In this document: positions 16,920 to 36,925 of the stretch, in pieces
Layout: each line of letters starts with the position of its first letter
Numbering within the stretch: the first letter of the stretch is position 1
NCBI RefSeq assembly: GCF_040939455.1
Contig: NC_134119.1
Location: 71,317,381 to 71,381,380 of the forward strand
From: Microcebus murinus
Lineage: Eukaryota; Chordata; Mammalia; Primates; Cheirogaleidae
DNA length: 64,000 bases
Direction: 5' to 3'
The notes under the pieces: generated by a model
What the model was told of the DNA's origin: nothing
Seen by the model: the letters and a program-made list of their open reading frames with translations, nothing else
Databases searched by the model: none
Position numbers and translations under genes: made by a program

Positions 16920-18402
16920 ATGTCAGAGGAGGGGTGAAAGTTTTCAGAAAATTGAATTAGAAATGAAATAATCAGTATTGCTTGTGATTAAAAGATAACG
17001 AATATTCAATTAAATTTCTTTATTTTATTAAAATATACATTCTAAAACTCTTATTGTAGTTTTTAAAATTTGTTTTTCTTAATAGTGGTTAAATATAATG
17101 TATTTTCAATATTGATTAGTTAGATTGGGGAAATAAATGTAGTAAAATAATTTTTTACAAAGTACTGCCAGCTTTTACCAAAAGGGAATTTTCAAGAAAC
17201 TTAAAGTTCATTTCCCCTTTTATTTGTCATTTTTACTAAAGCAAAGTGCCTTTTAATACCATTAAGTTTATTAACAATACTGAGACATTTTACAAATTCT
17301 TATCTATATCTAAAGGTATAATTCTACAGTTCCCTGATGACTTTTTAAATCAAAATTGGATTTTCATTTAAAAATTTTGACATCTAATAATCTAAAGTAC
17401 AGTTGAATTTTATACACACATAGAACATGCAGATTTTGACCAAAATTAAGGCTGTTGAGAAAGAAATAATTCAAAAAAGGTTTATTGGAAAACAAAAGTG
17501 AGTACCAACCTGGCAAGACACACTAAAAAAGTTTGGCATGTTCCAAAGTCTTTACAAGCTGAAAGACTTGTTTATAGGAAAGTTCAGAAGAAGGGAGGAA
17601 GACTCCTCGTACCGCAATTGTCCCTTTCATTGGAAGTTACAACACAGAGGTTACAATTGTTGGCTACAGGTTACAACATACAAGCTAAAATGTCTACCTG
17701 CAAGACAACCAGTAAAACTTCACGTTTCAGAAAAAAATCAACATCCTTTCCAGTGTCAGTAGGTAATACATTAATCAGTATGTCAACAATTTGAGGAAAT
17801 CATGGCAAGATTCTTAACTCAGGGGCAGGATGTCACTATGAATCACAACACTGCCCCCATGTGGGTTAATTTGGAAGCCTTTTTACTTTTAAAGTAAACT
17901 GCCAAATTTGACCTGTAGGTTATCATTTACCCCTTTGACTAAAAAGACTTTCCATGGAAGCTTTGATAATCTCTATTTAGATTAGAGTGATAGACATTCT
18001 TCATTACTCTGCCCAGGGAAGGCTCTTTTCAGGAAAGTCATGTCCCTCAACAAGGGGAAAGAACCTTGTTATTATAGGTGGGCTATAACAACATGAGGGA
18101 CTGCTAGCAACATGAGGTTGGTTTTGACATGAGGCTACATGTTATTCTCCTGAATAATAAATTATCTCCAGTCACTAGGTCACCATTATTTTGACCTTAA
18201 CTATTGATGAATAGTTTCCCAAATCTGGAGAATTTAGGTAGAAAGGTAAATGTTTACAATTTTGTTCACAAAAGTATATTTTACTCAATTATTGTACTAT
18301 ATAAATAGCTCAAAAAAATTTTAAAAACTTTCTTGATTTTGGGAAACAAAATGTAAAAATAATCAGAGATGTTTCCAACAAAAAGCCAAAAGTATCAATT
18401 TA
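16920..18402. other. AT-rich intergenic stretch, possible antisense LTR debris
   Basis: 16920-17450 shows nothing identifiable. From about 17455, 'caaaaaaggtttattggaaaacaaaag' has the look of an antisense LTR R region (inverse AATAAA), and sequence to about 18200 could belong to it. A 98-codon frame at 17498-17794 (+) has no recognisable domain and is not called. Confidence 0.35.
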
Positions 18403-18558
18403 GGTCAGGTGTGGCGGCTCACGCCTATAATCCTAGCACTCTGGAAGGCCAAGGCAGGGGGATCACTTGAAGTCAGGAGTTCAAGACCAGCCTGAGCAAG
18501 AGCAAGACCCCGTCTCTACTAAAAATAGAAAAATTATCCTGGCATGGTGGTGCACACC
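18403..18558 (+). mobile_element. Alu left part, interrupted by a solo LTR
   Basis: Starts 'ggtcaggtgtggcggctcacgcc' and runs into the second arm at 'atggtggtgcacacc', where the LTR begins. The remainder is at 19239-19372. Confidence 0.9.
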
Positions 18559-19238
18559 TGACGTGGCCCAATTGATTACAGGACGGGGGATGACACAGAA
18601 CATAAAATAATGACACAGACACACATGGACATGACAATGACTCGAGTCCAATGCACTGGTCGCTTTATTTTTATACCCCCCAGACCCAAGGTTAGTCCCT
18701 TGTACGTGAGCATCTGAGCATAGCAGCGATATCAGTCAATTCCGGAGTTGTATCAAAAGGGAACAATTTCCCATGGTCCCAGACCTCTAACGGTTACTAA
18801 AGTTAAGGTGCCGAACAGAGCTCAAAAGCCAAGGCCGAGAGAGGCAACATAAAACAATGCAGCCATTTGTAGTGTTTCTTGGTCTCAATCCCAGGCGGCG
18901 GCTCCTTTCTGAACCCCACGTTTGTGCCTGTTTTAGGTCACCCCTCTCCATGGGGAGTCTTACCCATCACTGACTACCAACCATCAATCAGGGGCCAGTT
19001 CTTGGCAGAGTTCTTCTTGTTCTTGTTCTCCTGGCCTCCAGACTCCCACCACGGGGGCCTCCGTGTGGGAGTTGGGGGCATTTGCTTATGTGCAACAACT
19101 CAGGCCTCTTATCAAGTCACAAGGCAGCGACTGTGTCTGAAGAAAATGCTGACTACCGCTGCGTCAGGCAGCGCACGTACATTACAGAGTGTAGTGAATG
19201 ATTAGTATAAGGCATAACGCCAGAATCAGCCCCCAACA
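18559..19238 (-). mobile_element. Solo LTR, ERV2 (betaretrovirus-like) type, 680 bp
   Basis: The insert begins TG and ends CA on the plus strand and is flanked by a perfect 6-bp duplication, cacacc (18553-18558 and 19239-19244), inside an Alu. Read on the minus strand it starts TGTTGGGGGCTGATTC and contains GTATAAAAATAAAG near its end, so TATA-like and AATAAA signals lie together. Six-base duplications and a TGTTGGGGGC start are features I associate with ERVK/ERV2 LTRs. No internal viral sequence remains, so this is a solo LTR left by LTR-LTR recombination. It is younger than the host Alu. Confidence 0.85.
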
Positions 19239-19380
19239 CACACCTTGTAATCCCAGCTACTCGGGAGGCTGAGGCAGGAGAATTGTTTGAGCCCAGGAGT
19301 TTGAGGTTGCTGTCAACTAGGCTGATGCTACAGCACTCTAGCCCAGGTGACAGAGCAAGACTCCATCTCAAAAAAACTAA
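19239..19380 (+). mobile_element. Alu right part, after the solo LTR
   Basis: Resumes with the duplicated cacacc, then 'ttgtaatcccagctactcgggaggctgaggc' and ends 'caagactccatctcaaaaaaact'. Confidence 0.9.
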
Positions 19381-20339
19381 AATTATACATATAATTTTAG
19401 TTCTCCATCAATTCAAGCTCATGTAATTCTTGTTCTATTTGATGTTGGCTTAGCAATCTTCAGGAACGCATTGATTTTTATTAGAATTCTGGAAGATTTA
19501 TTTATTCCATTGATCTTAAGTTATCAGAAATATGTGCTGAAGAGTAGAGTCTTTTCCATGAAAAGCAATTTTGGACTTTATTGATTGGAAATGATTTAAG
19601 AGAACTCAAAACAATATCTGTGAATGACATAAACATAGAATAGCTGCAATTAAAATCTGATGAAAGTTCCCAATTGGCAAGGATATTTTGTTATTTCCAT
19701 TGCATGAAGCATTTTTAGATAACAACCAGAAATATGACTGACAGCATCACATCAAAACCATCAGACTTTTATAAATTTTATATAATCTTTAGGACATGCA
19801 CTTTGATGACATTCATACAAACTTTAGAAAATATTTAACATAATCAAAATTATAACTAATCACATTACATTTTTATGAAATTATATAATTTTCATGATGC
19901 TTACATCAAAAACATAATCATAATGTAAGTTAGTGGATAAAATCCAACTTCAGTTTGAAAATCTCATGGGACTATACATCACCTGATGTAAAATTTTACA
20001 AATTTGATTAGAAGCTGTATATTTTGTCCAACTATGGTTGTCCTAAAAAATCTAGCTACAATGTGCCATTTGAAAACAAAGCTTCATTTTGAGAAATAGT
20101 TTTGGAAACAAATAATCATGTTCAATGTGTTTGTGTGTTATAGGTGCTGGCTGTTTTCCTAAGATAATCTCAACTCCCCATGCAAACCCTGTTCCTGCAC
20201 TAACAGTGGAAATGATCATCACTTTCCCTCAAAGAGATGAGATCTTGATGTGTTAAACCTTTATCTTGGCATTCTGTTGTTCCCTCTGCACAAGCGTCGA
20301 ACTCTAAGCACTACAGACGCTGTCCTATTCCAAAATGAA
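19381..20339. other. AT-rich intergenic stretch, nothing identified
   Basis: No open frame of interest and no repeat family I can name. It separates the gene A unit from the gene B unit. Confidence 0.5.
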
Positions 20340-20688
20340 GGCCGGGCGCTGTGGCTCACGCCTGTAATCCTAGCTCTTGGGAGGCCGAGGCGGGCGGGCG
20401 GATTGCTCAAGGTCAGGAGTTCAAAACCAGCCTGAGCAAGAGCGAGACCCCGTCTCTACTATAAATAGAAAGAAATTAATTGGCCAACTGATATATATAT
20501 AAAAAAAAAAATTAGCCGGGCATGGTGGCACATGCCTGTAGTCCCAGCTACCCGGGAGGCTGAGGCAGAAGGATCACTCCAGCCCAGGAGTTTGAGGTTG
20601 CTGTGAGCTAGGCTGACGCCACGGCACTCACTCTAGCCTGGGCAACAAAGCGAGACTCTGTCTCAAAAAAAAAAAAAAAAAAAAAAAC
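20340..20688 (+). mobile_element. Lemur-type Alu
   Basis: Starts 'ggccgggcgctgtggctcacgcc' and has the spacer 'ttaattggccaactgatatatat'. The long A-tail ends near 20687. It is flanked by 'caaaatga' before the head and after the tail. Confidence 0.95.
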
Positions 20689-20792
20689 AAAATGACACAG
20701 GCTATGTAGCACTTCTTTTCTAATAGTTTTCAGATTCTTAAAAGGAATTGATTTAAGAATATGAAGTAAGAAATAGTGTATTAATGTATGTG

Positions 20793-20812
20793 TACACACA
20801 CACACACACACA
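20793..20812 (+). repeat. (CA)n microsatellite
   Basis: About ten CA units following 'atgtatgtgta'. Confidence 0.9.
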
Positions 20813-21421
20813 ATTCTTCACTGGGTTATACATAATCCCTGACTACCAATAGCTATTTTATTAATATGTGGGAACCATAAGCAGAACTAAACTATTGTCC
20901 TGTCTGAATGCCATCTGTACAAACACCTACCATCTTTCTCGTCCTGGACTCCATGTGGAGTCGTTTTCTCTTGTTCCTTACTCAGCATACTGAAACTCAC
21001 AAAGCTGACTCTAACGTTCCACCCTACACACAGCTGAAGATAAAGAAGATCATGTTTGTCAGGTTCCCGCTAAAAGCAGACACATTTTACGTTTAAATGA
21101 CTCTATGAAATGATATGCCCGCTTGGATTTATAGTCCTTGGGAGCACCTAAAATAATATTAAACATTTTTAGCCTCTGGGAGATGCATTTCAAAGAACTT
21201 GAAATAATATATCTCTAACCAATTATTTGCTCACAACAGTTCCCCCAAATCCCTGTAGGGTGCCTTAAAAAAAAAAAAAAAAGCGAAGCTCCTCCGCAGC
21301 CCTCAGAGGCGGTGACTCCATTTCCCAGGCTTCCGGCCAAGCTTACCCCCATGCCACGTGACCATTCCTCCTGGTGGTCCAGGCGAAGAGCGACTTCTGC
21401 AGGGAGCTAGGGAGATCTGAG

Positions 21422-21446
21422 AACTACATTACCCAGATGTCTGTGC
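21422..21446 (+). promoter_or_regulatory. ZNF143/SBF-like promoter motif of gene B
   Basis: aactacattacccagatg, followed by tctgtgc, is the paralogous match to 5286-5310. It lies about 270 bp upstream of the ATG, and the spacing is conserved. Confidence 0.65.
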
Positions 21447-21693
21447 GCCAGCCGCCCCAACTCTGTTGGGGTGGGACTTCCGGCGTGGAGGACGTTGTCG
21501 CTGGTCTTGGCTCGTTGACGCCGGCCCTGGAACTAGATTGAGGTGTCGGGAGCGACGAGGCACGAGTAGAGAAGAGTCGTCACCGCGGCACATCAGGGGA
21601 TCTGAAGGTCCGCGACAGTGGTGACGGCTTTGCCCGGGTCCCCACCGGATCGATCGTTCGGCGCTCCAGGCCTTGCTCAGCTCACGAAGTCCG

Positions 21694-28650
<6,957 letters not shown>

Positions 28651-29515
28651 TGCAGCATGAGACAATTCATCACTAATGAAATGACTTATGTATGCAGTGA
28701 GTGTAGGAAATCCTTCACCCAAATCTGTGTCTTCTGCATTGGGGATTTCACACTGGAGAAAGGTCATATAAGTGCAGTGAATATGAGAAATCCTATCCCC
28801 AGAAATCTGTCCTCATTCAACTAAAGACAGTTCACGCTGGAGAAAGTCCTTATTAGTTCAGTGAATGTGGGAAAACCTTTAATTGAAGCTGTGGCCTCTT
28901 TTTAATACAGGAGGGTTCATGTGCAGTGAATATGGCAAAATTTTTTGTTATATTTAACAATGAAGAGTTTCTATAGGACAGAGGCCTCATATATGCAATG
29001 AAAGTGTTTTTTGTTTCCCAGTATGCTGACACTTTGAGAATAGCCTTCTTCTTATTGCAGTCTTACATATCTGAGGATATATGGATTTCTGTAAGTTTGC
29101 GGCATATGAGAAGCATGTGTAGCCATGTTGTGGTCTCTCAACCTTCCAGTGATCTTTCCAGATTCATTTCATTGTTAGCTTCTGTGGCTGAAGCCATTTC
29201 ATCTCTACCACCTGGCAGATCCACAGAGTATACATCAGTTACCACACCAAAGTGCTCAGGAAGGCAGACTTGTTGTATTTGTTGGAGGAAATCTTGAGTA
29301 ACCTGAGCTCTTAGGCAGTTCTCATTTCCTCTTATCTCATTATTTATTGTATAGACCACCCCAGTTTTGGCCCTGGCACCTGATCTGAGTTCTGCTGGAG
29401 GCCTGCAGAGATGGACTGCCTTTTTCAGGGACATTGTTTCTTCTGATGAAGTTTTTCAGTTTCTAAGTCACTAAACCAGGAACTGCCTATTGCACGTTTT
29501 ACTGTCTTGTGCAAC

Positions 29516-29521
29516 AATAAA
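29516..29521 (+). terminator. Polyadenylation signal, gene B
   Basis: AATAAA in 'gcaacaataaagggcc', about 870 bp after the stop and paralogous to 12233-12238. Confidence 0.6.
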
Positions 29522-29539
29522 GGGCCTTCAAAGTTGGAA

Positions 29540-30600
29540 GTTTTATTCACTGTGAAGTAGTTTGATAGGATAATAGGGCTTTACTAGTTTAAAGGAGTAA
29601 ATAACTTTTGTGAAGGTCCAGACTTTGTATGCCCCAGCGGGACAGCATTGTGAAAATAGAGCTCTCACTACATTTTTGCCTAGTTTGCATTGTTACTAAG
29701 GCCTCCTGGGAGAGACTGTGGGGCTTTCTGCTCCTAATTTTTTGCCCAGATCCTAGAGGTCTGTGGGATCAGAGGTCAGTCTGAGGAGGGGGCAGTTGTG
29801 AGAATTTCCATTGTTTCTGGAGACAGCTTGAAGTTTTTCTTGTTCATTGGGGAGATCACATAATTCCCTGCAATGTTGAGAATTCCTTATTCAGATCTGC
29901 AGTGGAGCTGTGTTTCTTGAAACCTGGAATTCTGTAGTCTCATCTCTCTAGCTATAAAACTGCAGGGACCTGGCAGGGGGCCATGGTTGATTTAGAAACA
30001 TTGGGTTGAATAATAGGGAGTGAAGCAGACTGTGGTAAACTAGGTGGAATGTTCCTTTTCTGAAGATGTACCCACAAATGTTCCAGTGACTGGCTCAGCA
30101 GGATCAGCGTGTACAGAAATCTCAGGGCCTTCAGGACTGTGTATCTTTTATACCTTAAGACAGAAAAAATAATCTAAGGGCATTATGAATTCCTGTAGCC
30201 TTTCTGGCCTGTTTACCTCAAGGATATTGCTACACAGACAATGAAAATAGGATGAAGAGAAGGGCAATTGCTGTCCACAGATAATGGCTTTTGTGCTTCA
30301 GCCCCCAGTCTTAACTCAGTTGGAAACGGCTTTTATTATTCCCCTATATTTCCTGCCACTGAGGTATGGCTGCTCCAACAAGGCATGGGGAATTAGATGG
30401 TAGAGACAATAATGATTTACATAAGTGTAAACCCATGAAGACATCAAGGTACTCAAAATAATAAACCTATCTCACCCACATATTTTCATTGTGCCTTTCT
30501 ATAATCTGTTCTTGGTCCTCCAGGCAACTTTTAATTTATAATCATTTACAATTAATAGCTTTGCATTTTCTCAACTTTCCAAATAGTAATCATAAAGTGT
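29540..30600. other. 3' flank of gene B, shared with gene A
   Basis: No gene or young repeat seen. Short blocks match 12240-13180. Confidence 0.45.
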
Positions 30601-31151
30601 TTTTTCTTTATTTTTTATGGTTTTATGCATGCTACATAATTAGAGATTCATACATGTTGCCTATGTGCAGATTTCATTCTTCTGTGTAGCATTTTCTTCT
30701 TAGGATATAAGATTCTTTCTTTATCTATCCATCTGCTTATGGACATTTGGGTTATTTTCAAAGTTTAGCTATTGCAAATAAAGCAGCTGCAAATATTTGT
30801 GTGCAATTCTTCCTATAGATGTTTGTTTTATTTCTCTTATACTAATAACTCAGAATGCAATGTCTAAATCATGATATAGGCGAATATGTAACCTTTTCAG
30901 AAACTTCCAAACTAAACTAAAATGCTGGTTCCTTTTTGCATTTCTGCCAGGAGTGTGTGAGAATTCAATATCTTTACTCCTTTGCGTATACATGGAAGGG
31001 TCATTTTTTAATGTTAATTTTTAAAAATATGTTTGTCATGGCATCACACTGTTTTTGAATGTATTTCCCTTCGTACTCACCTTGTTGAGCATTTTTATCG
31101 TGTTTATTTATTAGCCTTAGGTAATTCTTGAGGTAAATGTGTATCTAGCCT
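30600..31151 (-). mobile_element. Ancient L1 3' end, antisense
   Basis: 'ctatccatctgcttatggacatttgggttattttc', 'gcatttctgccaggagtgtgtgagaattc' and similar. It is the duplicated counterpart of the relic at 13180-13960. Confidence 0.7.
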
Positions 31152-31510
31152 GTTTTTTTTTTTTTTTGTTTTTTTTTTTGAGACAGAGTCTTGCTTTGTT
31201 GCCCAGGTTACAGTGATCACCACAGTGATCGCCATGGCGTCAGTCTAGCTCACAGCAGCCTCAAACTCCTGGGCTCAAGTGATCCTCCTGCCTCAGCCTC
31301 CCAAGAATCTGGGACTACAGGCATGCACCACCATGCCTGGCTAACTTTTTTTCTATATATATTAGTTGGCCAGTTAATTTCTTTCTATTTATAGTAGAGA
31401 TGGGATCTCGCTCTTGCTCAGGCTGGTTTCGAACTCCTGATCTTGAGCAATCCTCCCGCCTCGGCCACCCAGAGTGCTAGGATTACAGGTGTGAGCCACT
31501 GTGCCCGGCC
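31152..31510 (-). mobile_element. Lemur-type Alu, antisense
   Basis: T-tract, 'gagacagagtcttgctttg', the spacer 'tatattagttggccagttaat', end 'gagccactgtgcccggcc'. It is flanked by 'gcctgtttt' on both sides and carries a small extra 'gatcaccacagt' duplication near 31214. Confidence 0.94.
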
Positions 31511-32243
31511 TGGCCTGTTTTATATGTTATGAATTTTTGGTTAATTTCGTTTTAGTGACAAATAGACAATGAAACAACATATATTTTGGAATTTTATTTA
31601 TTCAGTGATATGAATGATGTCCTTGATTTTGAATACTCAAAACCTGTCATTTTCTTTGATTTATTTTTGTGGTATGCACAATGTAATGGCCACCTTTAAT
31701 ATATAAATTGATGTTTTATCAGCATTAATAACATTTTCATCACTCCTCTGAGTGTAGATTTTTAATAATAGCATAAATGAAGCCCCAGTTTTTAGTGTTT
31801 GCCATCTTACTTGATGTAAGTAATTCCACCACAACCAATTTCAAATTGCCAACATTTTGTCACTGACTGTGGATAAGTAAAAAGTTGCCAGTAGCACACT
31901 ATTTCTTTCCTCCTGTTGCAGTAGCTATAAATAACATCAAGCATGTAGGTAATGATACAACATAGTAAAATGATTAAAGAGTGACAAAATTTCAGTATTC
32001 ATAACTGAAACAACTTAACTGATGTATAATTGATTTAAACTTCACATATTTAAAATATCCATTTGTTTTTCTCAACATATAAAATTACTGATTTACTGAT
32101 AAAAAGGCATAGTTTATCTTTTGTAATGGCTGTTTTCAAATATATACAAAAGTGGAAAAGCCTCCTGTGAAGCTCTGTGAACTCCTCAGTCTTCCATTAT
32201 TTATGATTGTTCTTTTCTTTTAATAGGTTCTTGTGTGAATATA
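31511..32243. other. Intergenic stretch with duplication homology
   Basis: Nothing coding. Blocks such as 'aaccaatttcaaattgccaacattttgtcactgac' (31835) and the segment at 32120-32215 have diverged equivalents at 14340-14460 and 15430-15530. They mark the far edge of the gene A/gene B duplication. Confidence 0.45.
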
Positions 32244-32475
32244 AGTTTTCTTTTTCTTTATTTCAGCATATTATGGGGGTACAAATGTTAAGGTTACGTA
32301 TATTGCCCATGCCCCCTCTCCCCACCCTAGTTAGAGCTTCAAGCGTGACCATCCCCCAGACATTGCATACTCATTATGTTTGTATATACCATCCCCTCCT
32401 CCCCACTCCACCTGCCCGACACCCGATAAATGTTATTCCTATGTGTCCACTTAAGTGTTGATCCATTAATACCAA
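32244..32475 (-). mobile_element. L1 3' UTR fragment (lemur type), antisense
   Basis: The reverse complement ends 'aacatttgtacccccataatatgctgaaataaag', the same terminus as the full-length L1 at 49440 but an older subfamily. It includes the 'ctgggggatggtcacgc' block. Confidence 0.8.
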
Positions 32476-32524
32476 TTGTAATGTGCTTGAATCATCCCCA
32501 AACCATCCCTCCCCCCACCCCATC

Positions 32525-32592
32525 ACCATCCATGGGAAAATTATCTTCCATGAAAACGGTCCCTGGTACCAAAAAGGTTGGCGACTGCTGAG
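32525..32592 (-). mobile_element. hAT-type terminal fragment (tentative)
   Basis: 'ccatgggaaaattatcttccatg' and 'ggtccctggtaccaaaaaggttggcgactgctg' match a widespread mammalian hAT end motif from memory. Short and single-ended. Confidence 0.4.
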
Positions 32593-33108
32593 TAAGGACA
32601 CAGGTGAACTAAACATCACTACCAATCATCTATAAAATGGGCATCTATAGATTACTTCAACAACAACAGAATAAGCATTTTTATGCTCACGTGGAACATT
32701 CACTAAAATAGGCCACATTTTCATTCATAAAAACACATTATCAAACTTAAAAAGGGAAAAAAAATACAATGTCTGCTCTCACAGTACAATGTACCTTAAC
32801 TACAAATCAATAACAGATAAGTGGTAAATTGCCAAATTCAGGGAGGTTAAGCCACACACTTCTAAATAATACATAAGATGAAGAAATCCCACAGGAAATT
32901 TAAAGTATTTTGAACTAAATGTAAATGAAAACATAACATCAAATTTTTGAAATTTGGCTTAAAAGCAGTGCTTACAGGAAAAATTTTTATTTTAAAAATA
33001 AAACAACTTATGTAAATTAGAGGGAAATTTGTAGAATTGAATGCATATGTTAGAAAAGAAGAAAGAACTAAAATTAGTAATGTAAGTTCCCTCCTAAGAA
33101 AAACAGAA

Positions 33109-33480
<372 letters not shown>

Positions 33481-33853
33481 TTAAATCTGAAATAAACAGA
33501 AGAAAAAATAAACATTAGAGCAAGAATCGATGAAATTGAAAACAGAAAATTAATAGAGAAACCAATAGCTGGATCTTTGGAAAGATCAATAAAACCAGCA
33601 AGCTTCTAGGGAGGCTAATTAAGAATAAATCACAGAGGATGCAACTTGCTAGTATCACAAATGAAAAAGAAGATGTGACTACAGATCTCATGGATATTAA
33701 AGGATGATATCTTTGCCCTCATGGAAAAAAAAAAAGGATGATAAAAGAATAGCATGAACAACTCTATGGCTACAAATTTGATAACCTAGATGAAATGGAT
33801 GAATTCCTTGAAAGATACAATCAGCTGGAACTCATGCAAGAAGAAATTAACAA

Positions 33854-33855
<2 letters not shown>

Positions 33856-33889
<34 letters not shown>

Positions 33890-34202
33890 AGACAGAGTCT
33901 CACTCTGTTGCCCAGGCTAGAGTGCCTTGGCGTTAGCCTAGCTCACAGCAACCTCAAACTCCTGGGCTCAAGTGATCCTTCTGCCTCAGCCTCCCGAGTA
34001 GCTGGGACTACAGGCATGTGCCACCATGCCTGACTAATTTTTTCTAGATATTTTTAGTTGCCCAATTAATTTCTTTCTATTTTTAGTAGAGACAGGGTCT
34101 CGCTCTTGCTCAGGTTGGTTTCGAACTCCTGACCTTGAGCAATCCTCCCGCCTCGGCTTCCCAGAGTGCTAGGATTACAGGCATGAGCCAACATGCCAGG
34201 CC
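33856..34202 (-). mobile_element. Lemur-type Alu, antisense
   Basis: A T-run of about 33 bases, 'gagacagagtctcactctg', end 'gagccaacatgccaggcc'. 'gaaattaacaatctt' flanks both sides. Confidence 0.95.
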
Positions 34203-35975
34203 TGAAATTAACAATCTTAATTGGCTTATATCTATTTCTAAAAAATTGAGTTAATAAATAATAACTTTCCCAAACACACAGCACCAGACCAGATAAATTT
34301 GCCAGTGAATTCTACCAAACCTTTGAAAAAGAAATTATATCAGTTTTCTACAATTTTAGAAGACAGAAACAGAGGGAATATTAGCTTATTCTATGAGGCC
34401 AGCATCACCCTCATGTCAAAAGGAAAGACATTAGAAAAAAAACAAAAAATAAAGAAGACTACAGATTGACATCTTACGTGAACATAGATGCAAAAATCCT
34501 TTGCAAAATATTAGCATATCAAATTGACAATATACACAAAGTATTATACACTATGACCGATGGGATTTATCTCAGGTATGCAGGGTTGGTTAAACTTTCA
34601 AAAATGAATTAATGTAATCCATCACATAAACAAGCTAATGAACAAAAATCACATGATCATATCAATTGATGAAGAAAGAGCATTTAACAAAATACAAAAC
34701 TCGTCATAAAAATTCTCAGAAACCAGGAATAAAGGAAACTTCCTGAACTTGATAAAGGATACCTACAAAAGAACAAATAGCTAAGAAAATACACACAGTG
34801 CTGAGAAAATAAAACTTTCCTATTAAGATTGAGAACAACAATTCTTAGACAAGGTGGCATGATGAAATAAAAAAAGAAATTGAAAAAAGCAAACAAAACA
34901 AGGAACAAGGCAATGATGTTCCTTCCCATTACTCCTTTTTCAACATTTTAATAGAAGTCCTAGCTAATGCAATAACAACAAATAAAAGGAAGTAAAAGTA
35001 TAATAATTTGGAAAGGAGAAATAAAACTGTCTTTTTTTGCAGATGACATAATTGTCATTGCAGAAAAGCTGAAGGAACTGACCAAAAAACCTCTGGGATA
35101 TAAGAAGTGACTATAGCAAGGTTGCAAGACTTAAGGTCAATACACAAGGGTCAACCTCTTTTCTGTGTATCTACAATGAATAATAGGAATTTGAAATTAA
35201 AAACACAGTACCATTTACATTAGCATTCCAAAAATGAAACAGGTATAAATATAACAAAATATGTACACGATCTTTAACAGAAAATAAACAAAAAAACTCT
35301 TGAAATAAACCAAAGAACTAAAGAAATGCAGAGGTATTACATGTTCATGGATAGGAAGAGTCAAGTATTGACAAGATGACAGTTCTTCCCAACTTCATAT
35401 ATAGATTTAATTCCATCAAAATCTTACCAAGTTATCTTTCAGATACTGATGTACTGATTCTGATATTTATATGTAGAGACCAAAGTTTCATAACTGCCAA
35501 CACAATATTAAAGGAAAATAAGAAAGTTAAAGGACTTACACAACCCAACGTCAAGACTTACCATAAAACTACAGCACTCATGATGATATTGTATTTGTAA
35601 GTAAATGGACAAATAGATTAGTGAAGAAGAATAGAGAGCAACAAATAGGTGCACATGAATGTGATCAACTGGTTTTGATAAGGGAGCAAATGCAAGACAA
35701 GGAAGAATAGATGATTTTTTCAACAAACAGTGCTAGAACAATTGTATATTCACATGCAAACAAAATGGATCTATCAGGAGTTCAAAATGAATCTAGACAC
35801 AGACCTTACACCCTTCACAAAATTTACTAAAACTTTATCTCAGACCTAAATATAAAATGGAAACTCTAAAAGTTCTAGAAGAAAACATAAGTGAAGATCT
35901 AAATGACCTTGAGTTGGGTGTTGACATTTTAGATAGGATATGAAAGACATAATTCAAGAAAGGAAAAATTGATAA

Positions 35976-36343
<368 letters not shown>

Positions 36344-36759
36344 AAAACTCGAACCATACACTTCAAGTAGGTGCCTCCTGTTTGTAAATTATATTTTAAT
36401 AAAGTGATTAAAAATTATTGGGTATTATATATGGGGCAATAATTTAATTTCTGGGTGATTTATATGGACAGCCAGGATTTGGAACCACTGGGATCAATAG
36501 TCAAACTTTCCCATATTACAAAGTGAAAAACAGTCACAAAGCATAGTTAAGGGAATTCAAGGAAACACAATTTGTGTATGTCAGACCTTAGTCTAGAATG
36601 CAGGTCTCCTGACATCCAACAGGTTCTTCTCCACACTCTTGTCTTTCAGATTGAGGCCATGTCTGAATTCCTTGAAAGGACAGGCCCTACATCTAGTGCC
36701 ACAGAGCATGGGTTTCAGAGTCACCTCCAGGCACCCACACTGCCTGCACTTTTTTCCTT

Positions 36760-36925
36760 TTTCTTTTCTTTTTTTTTCTTTTTGCACTTTTTAAAAAATT
36801 GACTGTTTAATTTTTTGTAAAGACAGTCTCACTATATTGTTCAGCCTGGTCTCGAATTCCTGGCCTCAAGTGATCCTCCTGCCTTGGCCTCCCAAAGTGC
36901 TAGGTGTGAGCCACCATACCCAGCC
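36760..36925 (-). mobile_element. Alu monomer-like element, antisense
   Basis: T-rich tract, then a single arm ('gtaaagacagtctcactatattg' to 'gagccaccatacccagcc'). It is flanked by 'cacactgcctgcactttt' and 'cacactacctccactttt', an aged duplication. It is either a monomer or a 5'-half insertion. Confidence 0.7.

Noticed and set aside
17498..17794. 98-codon basic protein frame
   Set aside because: No domain or conservation seen, and the surroundings look like antisense LTR debris.
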